DNA from: Halichondria panicea
Taxonomy: Eukaryota > Porifera > Demospongiae > Suberitida > Halichondriidae
Direction of reading: 5' to 3'
Assembly: GCF_963675165.1 (NCBI RefSeq)
Contig: NC_087387.1
Coordinates: 2,531,501 to 2,595,500 of the forward strand
Length of the DNA: 64,000 bases
Shown here in pieces: positions 10,991 to 24,393 of the stretch. The notes beneath the pieces are model-generated. The model searched no databases, was not told the origin of the DNA, and was given only the letters and a program-made list of their open reading frames with translations. The position numbers were made by a program, and so were the translations under genes. How positions within the stretch are numbered: the stretch's first letter is position 1; each line of letters opens with the position of its first letter.

Positions 10991-11550
10991 TAGCCTTGAT
11001 CCCAGGCCGCTCTTCCTCGAAGAGAGGGCCTGGTATCGACTGTTTGCGCATGCGCCACATAATCCCCAGAAACTGGGGACTCCGGATATCATCGTATAAT
11101 GTTCAGTAAAACAATGACGTCACGACAAACAGAAGTGGATTTAAGTAAGTGGATAGAAGTGCGATTGTAAAGGTTTCTAATAGCTACCCTTAGCCTGCTA
11201 TGTTAACAAAGGACTCACAGCCTGCAACAGTGTAGATAACAATCCTCTGAACGGAGGGAAGGCTGACAATAGCCTATATGGATAGGGCACGCCCATCTGA
11301 CACTAACCATGGTGAAAGTCGACTCTATCAGAAAGAAATTGCTGCTGTAACCAATACAGCTCTGTCTCTAGCTAGCTAGCTATATAGCTCTGTGTCTGAC
11401 TTTATAAAGAGTATTCTTTGTCTATATATGTTATTCAGGATATAATTCGGGTAAAAATTCAGTTTAATGGGAAACATTACGGGGAAATTATCCAATAATT
11501 TTGCGCATGCGCAAGCAGGCCTCCTTTTTGAGGCCTTGTGAAGGAGGCTA
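10991..11550. mobile_element. MULE-like inverted-repeat element 3 (560 bp, diverged)
   Basis: The left end TAGCCTTGATCCCAGGCCGC and the right end GAAGGAGGCTA (inverse of TAGCCTCCTTC) have inner GCGCATGCGC on both sides. Flanks are GTAAAAGTA and GTAAAAGCA, a 9-bp duplication with one mismatch. The two ends differ more than in element 2, so this copy is older. No coding content was seen. Confidence 0.75.
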
Positions 11551-11970
11551 GTAAAAGCAATGCAAGCTACATGTAATTTGCTTTAGGTTGCATCGGTCTA
11601 CATCCTGAGTAATATCATAGATAACTGTTCGTTTATCTATGGTAATATCCAGGTATATTGACCACATCCTGGTAATATACATATCACCCAGGCTTACAAC
11701 CATAGTACCACCCTTTGATGTCTGACCACAATGAGCAATAAGGTAGCATATACGTGCGATTGTTATTTCGGAATTGAAACGGGTAATTTCCGCACCGTGT
11801 TAATTTTTAATAGAGCTGGACATCCGTTTTTGTTCTATTTCTACGTGAATCATTTTATGCAATTGAACGGTACTTTTATATGAGGGCTACTGTACACATT
11901 ACTGGACTTGTGATCCAAATCGACCCGTACGTATAAAAAAAAATACACAGTACAACACGCATGGTCTCAC

Positions 11971-14900
11971 TTTATCAATCCTGCTGTAGACATTATCCAG
12001 CTTAGCATCAAACTCAAAGGGAGAAGTCTGTCTGAATTTCTCTCTGAACTCATGCTGTTTCACGTCGAAGGAAGCGAGCTTCCTCCGAATAATGCCAACC
12101 TCTGTGGCCTGTAGAGGAGCCACTGCTTGCTTCATTAACACAGCCTGCTTCTTCACATTGTTCCACTGCTCTGGAAGCTCCTAGAATGAATTAACAGAAT
12201 AGTTAGAAATCATTTACTAATTATGTAGTTAGAATAGTAGTTGCCATGACCCCAGACTCAGAAATGTGTACGTAAGCAATACTAGTCGGCACTATACTAA
12301 ACATGTGGGTAAAATCATAGTCAGTGTAAAGACTAGCCTCAAATCCAGGCCGATTAAAATACGGCCTGGTACCTATTGCATGGTCATAGTGCGCATGCGT
12401 TAGTGTATTATCCAGAATCTGGGGAATATCCCCTTTTTATTTCTCTCATTTACTTTCTATCTACGTACATCAGCATAGCTCTCTATTGCGTTGTTCCAGA
12501 AGGCTTTCATACTAGTCTGAAGCCAGAAGAGGCTCTCATCTACCTCTATGACAGCTGTACGGTCTCTTAGCTTAATAATAAATGTGTACAGGCTATGGGA
12601 AGTGTATGGTGCTTCTAGCTGCTACTTGCGAAGAGAATCCGGCTATAGGACCATCATAGACGTAGATGAGAGCCTCTTCTGTCTTCAGACTAGTGTTTAA
12701 GCCTTCTAGACCAACGCAATAGATGGCATAAGCCACAGCTTCAAGGAACTCAGTCATGGAGATGAAGTGTTACGGAATATTCTTAGTAAACAGACTAATT
12801 TATGGTAAAATTTACTAAGGTTTTACGTTCGTAGTACGATTGATTACCCATATTCTGGGTAATTTGAAGCGCATGCGCACTATCACACATGCAATAGGTA
12901 CCAGGCCGTATTTTAATCGGCCAGGATTCTTGGCTATGTAATGACCTGTACTTGAAGATGGACATCATCACTCAGCTCCTGCTCGTACGTCTTGAGCAGC
13001 TCGATGGTGGCTTTGAGAGGTTCAAACATGTTGTCAGCAATTGTTTGCTTGTCCTTCACTGCCATCAGGTGACTCATCATCTGAACAGAGAACAGCATAC
13101 ATAAATTTGGAGCAATAACATTAAAACAGGCATGTACTGTAGTTTTCCTCTCTTCATATACAATACCGATAAGTACATTTATACAACAAGGACTTGTAGC
13201 AAACACATCTACATGTATACAGCAAATTTCATATAAAAGCTAGTGCATTCTATCAGTTATGTTGTGATATAATCAACGTACATCAACTAGTCCATCATAG
13301 TCCCCCTCCTCGACCTCTAGTCCCAGACCAGTCACAGTTGTCTTAATGAATAACTCAAGGTCATTCAAACTAGGGAAAGGAGCGATTTTGAATTATATAG
13401 TCATAATCATACGTACATGTACAATGGTGGTGATATACTGATCAGTAGACACACTTCAGGATATAATGTACAGTATGTATGTACTGATTACCTTGATGTA
13501 ACATGGTCAATGAGGTGCTGTTTGAACATGTACGACCATCTCTTGACAATGTTGAGCAGACCTTGCTTGAATGGCCTCGAGTCAATTCTGAACCACAAAT
13601 TGAACACGGTGGTGCCCTACACACAATATATCACATGTACAGTAATTTATAACAATAAACAACAATAAACCAAAATTAGAACTTCATGGTATCTCTATCG
13701 AATCTGGGTTGTCACAGCATGCACAACTAATTAAACATCACAGCCACCTATGGGATTTTACAATACGAAAAAAAAAAGCTTCTAAATATCAATATCATTA
13801 CTGCCATTACGTATGCAATTTTTGTAGGTGATATAGCCAACCGAAACATTCAGAATAGTGACACAGCAGGACATGAAATTTGAAAACAATCATAATTAAC
13901 CCTATTCTCACCTGAAACTGTTCCACCTCTGAGTGGATCTTCTCGTAGCTATCCACCTGCTCGTTGAACTGGTTCAGACTGGGAGGAGTCTCTGGTACAC
14001 CAACATCACCAGCCTCCTCTACCTAACGTAGCACATGACAGGATAACTCATTATACAGATTGATTTTAGGGTAGCTACCACTGTCAATTCAAGACTTCAT
14101 AATTTTTATTCATTTATGTCGTACTTATATCAAGACCACACACGTAAATATGAACAATGTTGCTACACATGTTTGATTGTGAACCCTTATAACTAGTTAG
14201 AGGCCGTAGATTACAGATATTAACGTACAAAATGTGGCTAACAGTATTTGGTTATGGTAATCAATTTTCAAAGGGAGATGCAATACTGTGTGACTATAAT
14301 ACTACATGTGTGTCACCATACACTGCAGGTATACTGTGCACAGTACAAAATAATACAAAATAAACGTTTAGTTACAAAAACAGCACATCAAAAATACCTC
14401 TTCCGGTGTGAGAACGTGTCCATAAATTAGAAACTGTCGTAGGAATTCATTGCGATCATCCACCCAAAGGTAGGCATAGTTCTCATAGGATTGGCAGAAC
14501 TCCATACTCTGAACACAAATAGAATAAAATGTACACACTATTGGGTAAAATGAACACATGTAACATACTAATGTACGTATACAGTATAGCCGCTAAGCGG
14601 ATATATTTCTAGAGTATAAACATCAGCGTTTTTCGCTGAGTAACCATGTACTGCAAACATTTATACCCATGAATATTATTATCGCATGCATACCATGTGC
14701 CAAAATGCTGATAGTCCACGAAAGTTATATTCTTGAAATCCTTTCTAACGGTCTTTCTGCGAACTTGAAGTTTTATGTCCTCGAAATAATTATACCCGCT
14801 ATAATAAATGCAGGAGTGAAAGTTCGTAATTCCAAAATTACAGGAGTGAATGTACGGTACTCCAATGTAACAGTTAGAACACACACTTGCAATTGGGGTG

Positions 14901-15234
14901 TGTGAGATGCAGGGTCAGATGAACAAATTTGGTACAAATTGCTATCCGTACACCATTGCCCCACTGTACTGACACCACCACCACTCTGTGGCTATTAACT
15001 TTCACAACTTCCTTTCTGGGCAACTATGCATATACTACCAGATACTATAGAGAGATCACTGTAAACAGCACTGACTGTTTGTTCACCTGTGTTATGGCAG
15101 ATGATACACGGGACAGTATCTCATCCTTCATGTCTGAAAGCTCTGCGATCTCGTCCAGCTCAGCTAGGTAGTCAGGTTGCTGGTGCTGCTTTGTGAGTCT
15201 AGGCATGAGCGTGCCAAACTTGAATATGTCATCA
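11971..15234 (-). CDS. Axonemal dynein heavy chain, tail region (7 exons, partial)
   Basis: Minus-strand exons: 15234-15087, 14508-14398, 14022-13912, 13616-13492, 13369-13282, 13080-12946, 12180-11971. All splice in frame and give a continuous stretch of about 275 residues. It includes ENYAYLWVDDRNEFLRQFL, YGHVLTPEE, NQFNEQVDSYEKIHSEVE, FRIDSRPFKQGLLNIVKRW, NMFEPLKATIELLKTYEQEL, ELPEQWNNVKKQAV and IIRRKLASFDVKQHEFREKF. These are conserved blocks of the N-terminal tail (DHC_N2-type region) of outer or inner arm axonemal dyneins, which drive ciliary beating. The motor (AAA+) exons and the N-terminus are not in the flanking sequence, so the gene is partial: broken, or with very long introns. 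No stop or frameshift is seen. A MULE-like element occupies one intron exactly at a splice donor. Confidence 0.85.
12334..12936. mobile_element. MULE-like inverted-repeat element 4, in a dynein intron at the splice donor
   Basis: The ends TAGCCTCAAATCCAGGCCGA and the inverse of TAGCCAAGAATCCTGGCCGA share further inverted sequence (GGCCTGGTACCTATTGCATG, GCGCATGCG). The flanks TGTAAAGAC (12325-12333) and TGTAATGAC (12937-12945) are a 9-bp duplication with one mismatch. On the minus strand the right copy reads GTCATTACA and directly follows the dynein exon ending at 12946, so the duplicated target begins with the intron's GT. The interior contains a second inverted pair around ATTGCGTTG and AGCCTCTTCTG and no coding sequence. 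Confidence 0.85.
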
Positions 15235-15561
15235 CTATTTACCGATGAATTTCATAATCAGTCACACAATTGTACTAAGCGCTTATATGATTATATGACT
15301 ATACAATACGTGTACAGTGCACCCTTTATCAAAAGGGAACTGCATGTGTTGATATTTATAGGTATATTAGTATAATTTATTACATAGTTATGTGTTGGTA
15401 TAGGTATATAGTAACATGATACCTGTTGTGGTATTTATAGTATTAGGTATATATACTTAATATGCATGTGTTGGTATATATAGGTGCATGTATAGTCACT
15501 TGTTGCCCAGTGAGTGGGCAGATCAAAGCAATCCAGTGAAGGAAAACGGTGGAGAGTCTGA
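15235..15561. other. AT-rich intergenic spacer with a dispersed 38-bp sequence
   Basis: Contains simple TA-rich and GGTATA-type repeats. At 15500-15539 lies a sequence (core GCCCAGTGAGTGGGCAGATC) repeated identically near 34496-34534. Confidence 0.5.
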
Positions 15562-16250
15562 AGTTGTGAAGGACGATGGAGAGGCTGGAGTTGTGAAGGA
15601 CATGCCGGTGGAGAGGCTGGAGTTGTGAAGGACGATGGAGAGTCTGGAGTTGTGAAGGACGATGAAGAGGCTGGAGTTTTGAAGGACGATGGAGAGTCTG
15701 GAGTTGTGAAGGACGACGGAGAGTCTGGAGTTGTGAAGGACGACGGAGAGTCTGGAGTTGTGCAGGACGATGGAGAGGCTGGAGTTGTGAAGGACGATAA
15801 AGATGCTGGAGTTGTCAGTGGAGAGTCTAAAGTTGTAAAGGAGGGTGGAGAGGCTGGAGTTGTTGTTGTGAAGGACGACGGAGAGTCTGGAGTTGTAAAG
15901 GACGATGGAGAGGCTGGAGTTGTGAAGGACGACAGAGAGGCTGGAGTTGTGAAGGACGATGAAGAGGCTGGAGTTTTGAAGGACGATGGAGAGTCTGGAG
16001 TTGTGAAGGACGGTGGAGAGTCTGGAGTTGTGAAGGACGGTGGAGAGGCTGGAGTTGTGAAGGGCACCGGTGGAGAGTCTGGAATTATGAAGGACGACGG
16101 AGAGGCTGGAGTTGTAAAGGACGATGAAGAGGCTGGAGTGTCTGGAGTTGTTGTTGTGAACGACGGTGGAGAGTCTGGAGTTGTGAAAGACGGTGGAGAG
16201 GCTGGAGTTGTTGTTGTGAAGGACGGTGGAGAGGGTGACTCGGCTGGAGT
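15543..16250 (+). repeat. 27-bp minisatellite (GGAGAGTCTGGAGTTGTGAAGGACGAT-type)
   Basis: Units such as GGAGAGGCTGGAGTTGTGAA are repeated with third-position changes and occasional 3-bp or larger inserts (GTTGTTGTT, CACCGG). Because the unit is a multiple of three, other frames on both strands are also open; those are shadows. Confidence 0.9.
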
Positions 16251-16566
16251 TTTTGGTATTCACAAAACAAAACGTGGTGAGTGCACGATTGCATGTTTAC
16301 AATTTTAGTCACATTTGTACTTTCATTATGCAGGACAGAAAAGACGGAAAAGAACTAAAGTTGACATGTTGCTGGATGCTGGTCCTGGAGATGTTGGTGT
16401 TCACAAAACAAAACGTGGTGAGTGCATGATAGTATACTTTGTGCATGGTCACGTGTAAATTTTGTGCTTTCTATTTATAGGACGGAAAAGAACTAAAATT
16501 GAAATGTTGCTTGATGATCTCCCTCCTGACTCATTGCCTTCAAATAAAAAACGACAAAAGAACTGA
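15562..16566 (+). CDS. Acidic 9-residue-repeat protein with basic C-terminus (3 exons, start unresolved)
   Basis: The first exon, ending at 16276, is a coding minisatellite of roughly 23 units of 27 bp with consensus protein unit KDDGESGVV and variants EAGVV, EAGVL and SSKVV. It is followed by exons 16334-16417 and 16481-16566, joined in phase 1 (G|GA), giving GQKRRKRTKVDMLLDAGPGD and GRKRTKIEMLLDDLPPDSLP, ending KKRQKN and TGA. The two C-terminal exons are related to each other. Their KRRKRTK clusters look like nuclear localisation signals, so a nuclear protein is a guess. No ATG begins the repeat frame: the frame opens after a TGA at 15559 and changes at 15600, so the true start may lie in an unseen exon, or the array may have expanded out of frame. 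No family was recognised. Confidence 0.55.
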
Positions 16567-16840
16567 TAACTAAACTTATATAGACTTGAACAAAGTTAAA
16601 TTAGTTTATTCTCACTTACTACGTACACTGTAAAAAATGTGTTGTGAATTTGAATATGTGTAGTCACTTTATCTTTACTAAACACGGTATTAAAACTTCT
16701 TCGTAGTAAATTTGTCTAATTGTGATGTAATTCTACTTACTGTGGTTAAAAGGACCACACTATTGTAATTATCTCTCTGTATAAAGTTATAATGCCAAAA
16801 TATATATGGTGAAATTGACACTAGATTAATAGGGTGCGAT
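16567..16840. other. AT-rich spacer
   Basis: 3' flank of the repeat-protein gene, low complexity, no feature seen. Confidence 0.4.
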
Positions 16841-17743
16841 GGTGATTACACCCATTACGGTGATTACACTCATTACGGTCATTACATACATTACGGTGAT
16901 TACACCTATTACAGTGATTACATACATTACGGTGATTACAGTGATTACACCCATTACATACATTACGGTAATTACATACATTACGGTGATTACATACATT
17001 ACAATGATTACACTCATTACGGTGATTACGATCATTACACCCATTACAGTGATTACACCCATTACAGTGATTACACCCATTACGGTGATTACATACATTA
17101 CGGTGATTACATCCATTACGGTGATTACATACATTACAGTGATTACACCCATTACGGTGGTTACACCCATTACGATGATTACACCCATTACGGTGATTAC
17201 ACCCATTACGGTGATTACATTCATTACGGTGATTACACTCATTACGGTGATTACGATCATTACACCCATTACGGTGATTACATATATACATTACGGTGAT
17301 TACACCTATTACGGTGATTACATACATTACGGTGATTACACCCATTACGGTGATTACATACATTACAGTGATTACACCCATTACGGTGATTACATACATT
17401 ACGGTGATTACACCCATTACTATGATTACACTCATTACGGTGATTACACTCATTACACCCATTACGGTGATTACACTCATTACGGTGATTACACTCATTA
17501 CGATGATTACACCCATTACGGTGATTACACCCATTACTATGATTACACTCATTACAATGATTACACCCATTACGGTGATTACACCCATTACGGTACATTA
17601 CAGTGATTACACTCATTACGGTGATTACGATCATTACACCCATTACGGTGATTACACCCATTACGGTGATTACATACATTACGGTGATTACACCCATTAC
17701 GGTGATTACATACATTACGGTGATTACGGTGATTACACCCATT
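16841..17743. repeat. ATTAC satellite, block 1
   Basis: Tandem array of 9-bp monomers ending in ATTAC, mostly paired into 18-bp units such as GGTGATTACACCCATTAC. The variable first four bases include GGTG, ACCC, ATAC, ACTC, GATC, AGTG and TATG. Block 1 is about 0.9 kb. Long open frames cross it (GDYTHY and VITPIT-type on plus, VMGVIT and NGCNHR-type on minus), but they are consequences of the 9-bp period, not genes. Confidence 0.97.
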
Positions 17744-17808
17744 GTACTATGGTTGCACCAAAGATCAAAGGCTTCAGTTGTAGTTTATACTACTTATACA
17801 ACCTGTCT

Positions 17809-17875
17809 GACCACAGCCATGGTATATGGCTGTTATACCCTAGTGTATAACAGCCATATACCGTGGCTTGTGGTC
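17809..17875. repeat. Hairpin palindrome
   Basis: Arms of about 30 bp (GACCACAGCCATGGTATATG and its inverse) around the loop CCTAGT, with one mismatch in the stem. Confidence 0.85.
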
Positions 17876-18573
17876 AAACTACATGTACAGCTAGAACTGA
17901 ATACAGTATCCCACCTTTGCAACAAAATTGGGTTTTTTGACACACTGTTTCAATTAAAACAATGACACACTAGATCTACTCAATTCAATCAATATTAGAG
18001 CTAGAGAGAATTCAATACAAAAAAGGGTCTACTAATGTTTTAGTCAACATAAAAAGAGCCAAGTTCGAGCGATGAATAGTTCCAAAAAGGAGGCAAATTT
18101 GGAAGAACTCCGTGAACCAAACGATACTGGTTTGTTTGTGTTGCTTTTTTTCAACTTTCAACATTGGTTGTCACAACCTGCTTATTGCATTGCTGCATGG
18201 GACCGGGAGCAGTAAGAAGGGTCCAGACTGCCAAGTGTTTCTCAGACTAAAGAGACTGCACTGCACTGGGCCAGTACAGTAGGCTTGTGGAATGATATTT
18301 TCGGGTACATTTGCACTCTTTGTAGACAAGTAGCACCAGTGTACTTTCTTGAAGTGCCTTCTATAAAGATGCAGAAACACAGCCTTCACAATTGCTTGCT
18401 TGAATCATAGACGCTTGCTTGAAATCAGCCATCGCGCTTTTTAAAAAGATAGCAAATTCATTGCATAGCTATAGCAACAGTGACGTCAAACAGTAGTTAT
18501 AAGCATATTCATTGAAGAAGCATGACAGGAAGTAGCTAAACATAGTAGTACAGTTCTAAACATAGTACAAGCC

Positions 18574-18711
18574 AGTTAAACTATGGCCTCTCGTGGTATA
18601 TTTGCTTTACACGCTCGAGTAATCAGATAAACCAACTCGGCTGCGCCTCGTGGTTTATCAGATTACTCTCGCGTGTAAATCAAATATACCACTCGAGGCC
18701 ATTGTTTAACT
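18574..18711. repeat. Long hairpin palindrome at the satellite boundary
   Basis: Two imperfectly complementary arms of about 60 bp (AGTTAAACTATGGCCTCTCG onward) flank a short loop containing CTCGGCTGCGCCTCG. Satellite block 2 begins 6 bp later. Confidence 0.85.
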
Positions 18712-18716
18712 ATAAC

Positions 18717-21700
18717 TTACGGTGATTACATACATTACAGTGATTACACCCATTACGGTGATTACACCCATTACGGTGATTACATACATTACGGTGATTA
18801 CACTCATTACGGTGATTACGATCATTACACCCATTACGGTGATTACACCCACTACGGTGATTACACCCATTACAATGATTACACTCATTACGATGATTAC
18901 ACCCATTACGGTGATTACGGTGATTACACCCATTACGGTACATTATGGTGATTACACTCATTACGGTGATTACGATCATTACACCCATTACGGTGATTAC
19001 ACCCATTACGGTGATTACATACATTACGGTGATTACGGTGATTACACCCATTACGGTGATTACATACATTACAGTGATTACACCCATTACGGTGATTACA
19101 CCCATTACGGTGATTACACCCATTACGGTGATTACACCCATTACGGTGATTACATACATTACGGTGATTACACTCATTACGGTGATTACGATCATTACAC
19201 CCATTACGGTGATTACATACATTACGGTGATTACACCCATTACGGTGATTACATACATTAAGGTGATTACACTTACGGTGATTACATACATTACGGTGAT
19301 TACACCCATTACTATGATTACACTCATTACGATGATTACACCCATTACGGTGATTACATACATTACGGTGATTACGGTGATTACACCCATTACGGTGATT
19401 ACATACATTACAGTGATTACATCCATTACGGTGATTACACCCATTACGGTGATTACACCCATTACGATGATTACACCCATTACGGTGATTACATACATTA
19501 CGGTGATTACACTCATTACGGTGATTACGATCATTACACCCATTACGGTGATTACACCCACTACGGTGATTACACCCATTACAATGATTACACTCATTAC
19601 GATGATTACACCCATTACGGTGATTACACCCATTACGGTGATTACACCCATTACGGTACATTACGGTGATTACACTCATTACGGTGATTACGATCATTAC
19701 ACCCATTACGGTGATTACACCCATTACGGTGATTACATACATTACGGTGATTACACCCATTACGGTGATTACATACATTACGGTGATTACACACATTACG
19801 GTGATTACATACATTACGGTGATTACACCCATTACTATGATTACACTCATTACGGTGATTACACTCATTACACCCATTACGGTGATTACACTCATTACGG
19901 TGATTACACTCATTACGATGATTACACCCATTACGGTGATTACACCCATTACTATGATTACACTCATTACGATGATTACACCCATTACGGTGATTACACC
20001 CATTACGGTACATTGCAGTGATTACACTCATTACGGTGATTACGATCATTACACCCATTACGGTGATTACACCCATTACGGTGATTACATACATTACGGT
20101 GATTACACCCATTACGGTGATTACATACATTACGGTGATTACGGTGATTACACCCATTACGGTGATTACATACATTACAGTGATTACACCCATTACGGTG
20201 ATTACACCCATTACGGTGATTACATACATTACGGTGATTACACTCATTACGGTGATTACGATCATTACACCCATTACGGTGATTACACCCACTACGGTGA
20301 TTACACCCATTACAATGATTACACTCATTACGATGATTACACCCATTACAGTGATTACACCCATTACGGTGATTACACCCATTACGGTACATTACGGTGA
20401 TTACACTCATTACGGTGATTACGATGATTACACCCATTACGGTGATTACACCCATTACGGTGATTACATACATTACGGTGATTACGGTGATTACACCCAT
20501 TACGGTGATTACATACATTACAGTGATTACACCCATTACGGTGATTACACCCATTACGGTGATTACACCCATTACGGTGATTACACCCATTACGGTGATT
20601 ACATACATTACGGTGATTACACTCATTACGGTGATTACGATCATTACACCCATTACGGTGATTACACCCATTATGGTGATTACATACATTACGGTGATTA
20701 CACCCATTACGGTGATTACATACATTAAGGTGATTACACCCATTACGGTGATTACATACATTACGGTGATTACACCCATTACTATGATTACACTCATTAC
20801 GATGATTACACCCATTACGGTGATTACACCCATTACGGTGATTACATACATTACGGTGATTACGGTGATTACACCCATTACGGTGATTACATACATTACA
20901 GTGATTACATCCATTACGGTGATTACACCCATTACGGTGATTACACCCATTACGGTGATTACACCCATTACGGTGATTACATACATTACGGTGATTACAC
21001 TCATTACGGTGATTACGATCATTACACCCATTACGGTGATTACACCCATTACGGTGATTACATACAATACGGTGATTACACCCATTACGGTGATTACATA
21101 CATTAAGGTGATTACACCCATTACGGTGATTACATACATTACGGTGATTACACCCATTACTATGATTACACCCATTACGGTGATTACACCCATTACGGTG
21201 ATTACACCCATTACGGTGATTACACCCATTACGGTGATTACATACATTACGGTGATTACACTCATTACGGTGATTACGATCATTACACCCATTACGGTGA
21301 TTACATACATTACGGTGATTACACCCATTACGGTGATTACATACATTAAGGTGATTACACCCATTACGGTGATTACATACATTACGGTGATTACACCCAT
21401 TACTATGATTACACTCATTACGATGATTACACCCATTACGGTGATTACATACATTACGGTGATTACGGTGATTACACCCATTACGGTGATTACATACATT
21501 ACAGTGATTACATCCATTACGGTGATTACACCCATTACGGTGATTACACCCATTACGATGATTACACCCATTACGGTGATTACATACATTACGGTGATTA
21601 CACTCATTACGGTGATTACGATCATTACACCAATTACGGTGATTACACCCACTACGGTGATTACACCCATTACAATGATTACACTCATTACGATGATTAC

Positions 21701-24393
21701 ACCCATTACGGTGATTACACCCATTACGGTGATTACATACATTACGGTGATTACACCCATTACGGTGATTACATACATTACGGTGATTACACACATTACG
21801 GTGATTACATACATTACGGTGATTACACCCATTACTATGATTACACTCATTACGGTGATTACACTCATTACACCCATTACGGTGATTACACTCATTACGG
21901 TGATTACACTCATTACGATGATTACACCCATTACGGTGATTACACCCATTACTATGATTACACTCATTACGATGATTACACCCATTACGGTGATTACACC
22001 CATTACGGTACATTACAGTGATTACACTCATTACGGTGATTACGATCATTACACCCATTACGGTGATTACACCCATTACGGTGATTACATACATTACGGT
22101 GATTACACCCATTACGGTGATTACATACATTACGGTGATTACGGTGATTACACCCATTACGGTGATTACATACATTACAGTGATTACACCCATTACGGTG
22201 ATTACACCCATTACGGTGATTACATACATTACGGTGATTACACTCATTACGGTGATTACGATCATTACACCCATTACGGTGATTACACCCACTACGGTGA
22301 TTACACCCATTACAATGATTACACTCATTACGATGATTACACCCATTACGGTGATTACACCCATTACGGTGATTACACCCATTACGGTACATTACGGTGA
22401 TTACACTCATTACGGTGATTACGATGATTACACCCATTACGGTGATTACACCCATTACGGTGATTACATACATTACGGTGATTACGGTGATTACACCCAT
22501 TACGGTGATTACATACATTACAGTGATTACACCCATTACAGTGATTACACCCATTACGGTGATTACACCCATTACGGTGATTACACCCATTACGGTGATT
22601 ACACCCATTACGGTGATTACACCCATTACGGTGATTACATACATTACGGTGATTACACTCATTACGGTGATTACGATCATTACACCCATTACGGTGATTA
22701 CACCCATTATGGTGATTACATACATTACGGTGATTACACCCATTACGGTGATTACATACATTAAGGTGATTACACCCATTACGGTGATTACATACATTAC
22801 GGTGATTACACCCATTACTATGATTACACTCATTACGATGATTACACCCATTACGGTGATTACACCCATTACGGTGATTACATACATTACGGTGATTACG
22901 GTGATTACACCCATTACGGTGATTACATACATTACAGTGATTACATCCATTACGGTGATTACACCCATTACGGTGATTACACCCATTACGGTGATTACAC
23001 CCATTACGGTGATTACATACATTACGGTGATTACACTCATTACGGTGATTACGATCATTACACCCATTACGGTGATTACACCCATTACGGTGATTACATA
23101 CAATACGGTGATTACACCCATTACGGTGATTACATACATTAAGGTGATTACACCCATTACGGTGATTACATACATTACGGTGATTACACCCATTACTATG
23201 ATTACACCCATTACGGTGATTACACCCATTACGGTGATTACATACATTACGGTGATTACGGTGATTACACCCATTACGGTGATTACATACATTACAGTGA
23301 TTACATCCATTACGGTGATTACACCCATTACGGTGATTACACCCATTACGGTGATTACATACATTACGGTGATTACACTCATTACGGTGATTACGATCAT
23401 TACACCCATTACGGTGATTACACCCACTACGGTGATTACACCCATTACAATGATTACACTCATTACGATGATTACACCCATTACGGTGATTACACCCATT
23501 ACGGTGATTACACCCATTACGGTACATTACGGTGATTACACTCATTACGGTGATTACGATCATTACACCCATTACGGTGATTACACCCATTACGGTGATT
23601 ACATACATTACGGTGATTACACCCATTACGGTGATTACATACATTACGGTGATTACGGTGATTACACCCATTACGGTGATTACATGCATTACAGTGATTA
23701 CACCCATTACAGTGATTACACCCATTACGGTGATTACACCCATTACGGTGATTACACCCATTACGGTGATTACATACATTACGGTGATTACACTCATTAC
23801 GGTGATTACGATCATTACACCCATTACGGTGATTACACCCATTACGGTGATTACATACATTACGGTGATTACATACATTACGTGATTACACCCATTACTA
23901 TGATTACACTCATTACGATGATTACACCCATTACGGTGATTACACCCATTACGGTGATTACACCCATTACGGTGATTACATACATTACGGTGATTACACT
24001 CATTACGGTGATTACGATCATTACACCCATTACGGTGATCACACCCATTACGGTGATTACATACATTACGGTGATTACACCCATTACGGTGATTACATAC
24101 ATTACGGTGATTACACCCATTACTATGATTACACTCATTACGATGATTACACCCATTACGGTGATTACACCCATTACGGTGATTACACCCATTACGGTGA
24201 TTACATACATTACGGTGATTACACTCATTACGGTGATTACGATCATTACACCCATTACGGTGATCACACCCATTACGGTGATTACATACATTACGGTGAT
24301 TACACCCATTACGGTGATTACATACATTACGGTGATTACACCCATTACTATGATTACACTCATTACGGTGATTACACTCATTACAGTGATTAC
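18717..24393. repeat. ATTAC satellite, block 2 with higher-order repeats
   Basis: About 5.7 kb of the same 9-bp monomers. The order of variants repeats at larger scale. A marker junction CATTACGGTACATTA appears near 18937, 19652, 20005, 20385, 22005, 22384 and 23519. The pair 20385/22384 shows a period of about 2.0 kb, and pairs about 380 bp apart recur (20005/20385, 22005/22384). The second 2-kb copy carries internal deletions. The block stops at a 14-bp sequence that recurs at the start of block 3, with a retroelement between. Confidence 0.95.

Larger units (their letters stand above)
17744..18716. other. Non-satellite spacer between satellite blocks, with two hairpins
   Basis: Unique-looking sequence between satellite blocks 1 and 2. 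A hairpin lies near its left edge (17809-17875) and another exactly at its right edge (18574-18711). No exon was recognised. Confidence 0.6.

Noticed and set aside
15435-16312. Ser/Thr/Pro-rich and Asn/Ser/Leu-rich long frames on the minus strand
   Set aside because: They are antisense shadows of the 27-bp minisatellite; the plus strand has spliced downstream exons in phase.
18171-18389. 72-codon minus-strand frame between satellite blocks
   Set aside because: No recognisable motif; the length is expected by chance in this composition.
16841-24393. Very long open frames (up to 678 codons) on both strands read as repeat proteins
   Set aside because: They occur in two frames of each strand at once and follow from the 9-bp period. 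They have no signal, start context or splice structure.
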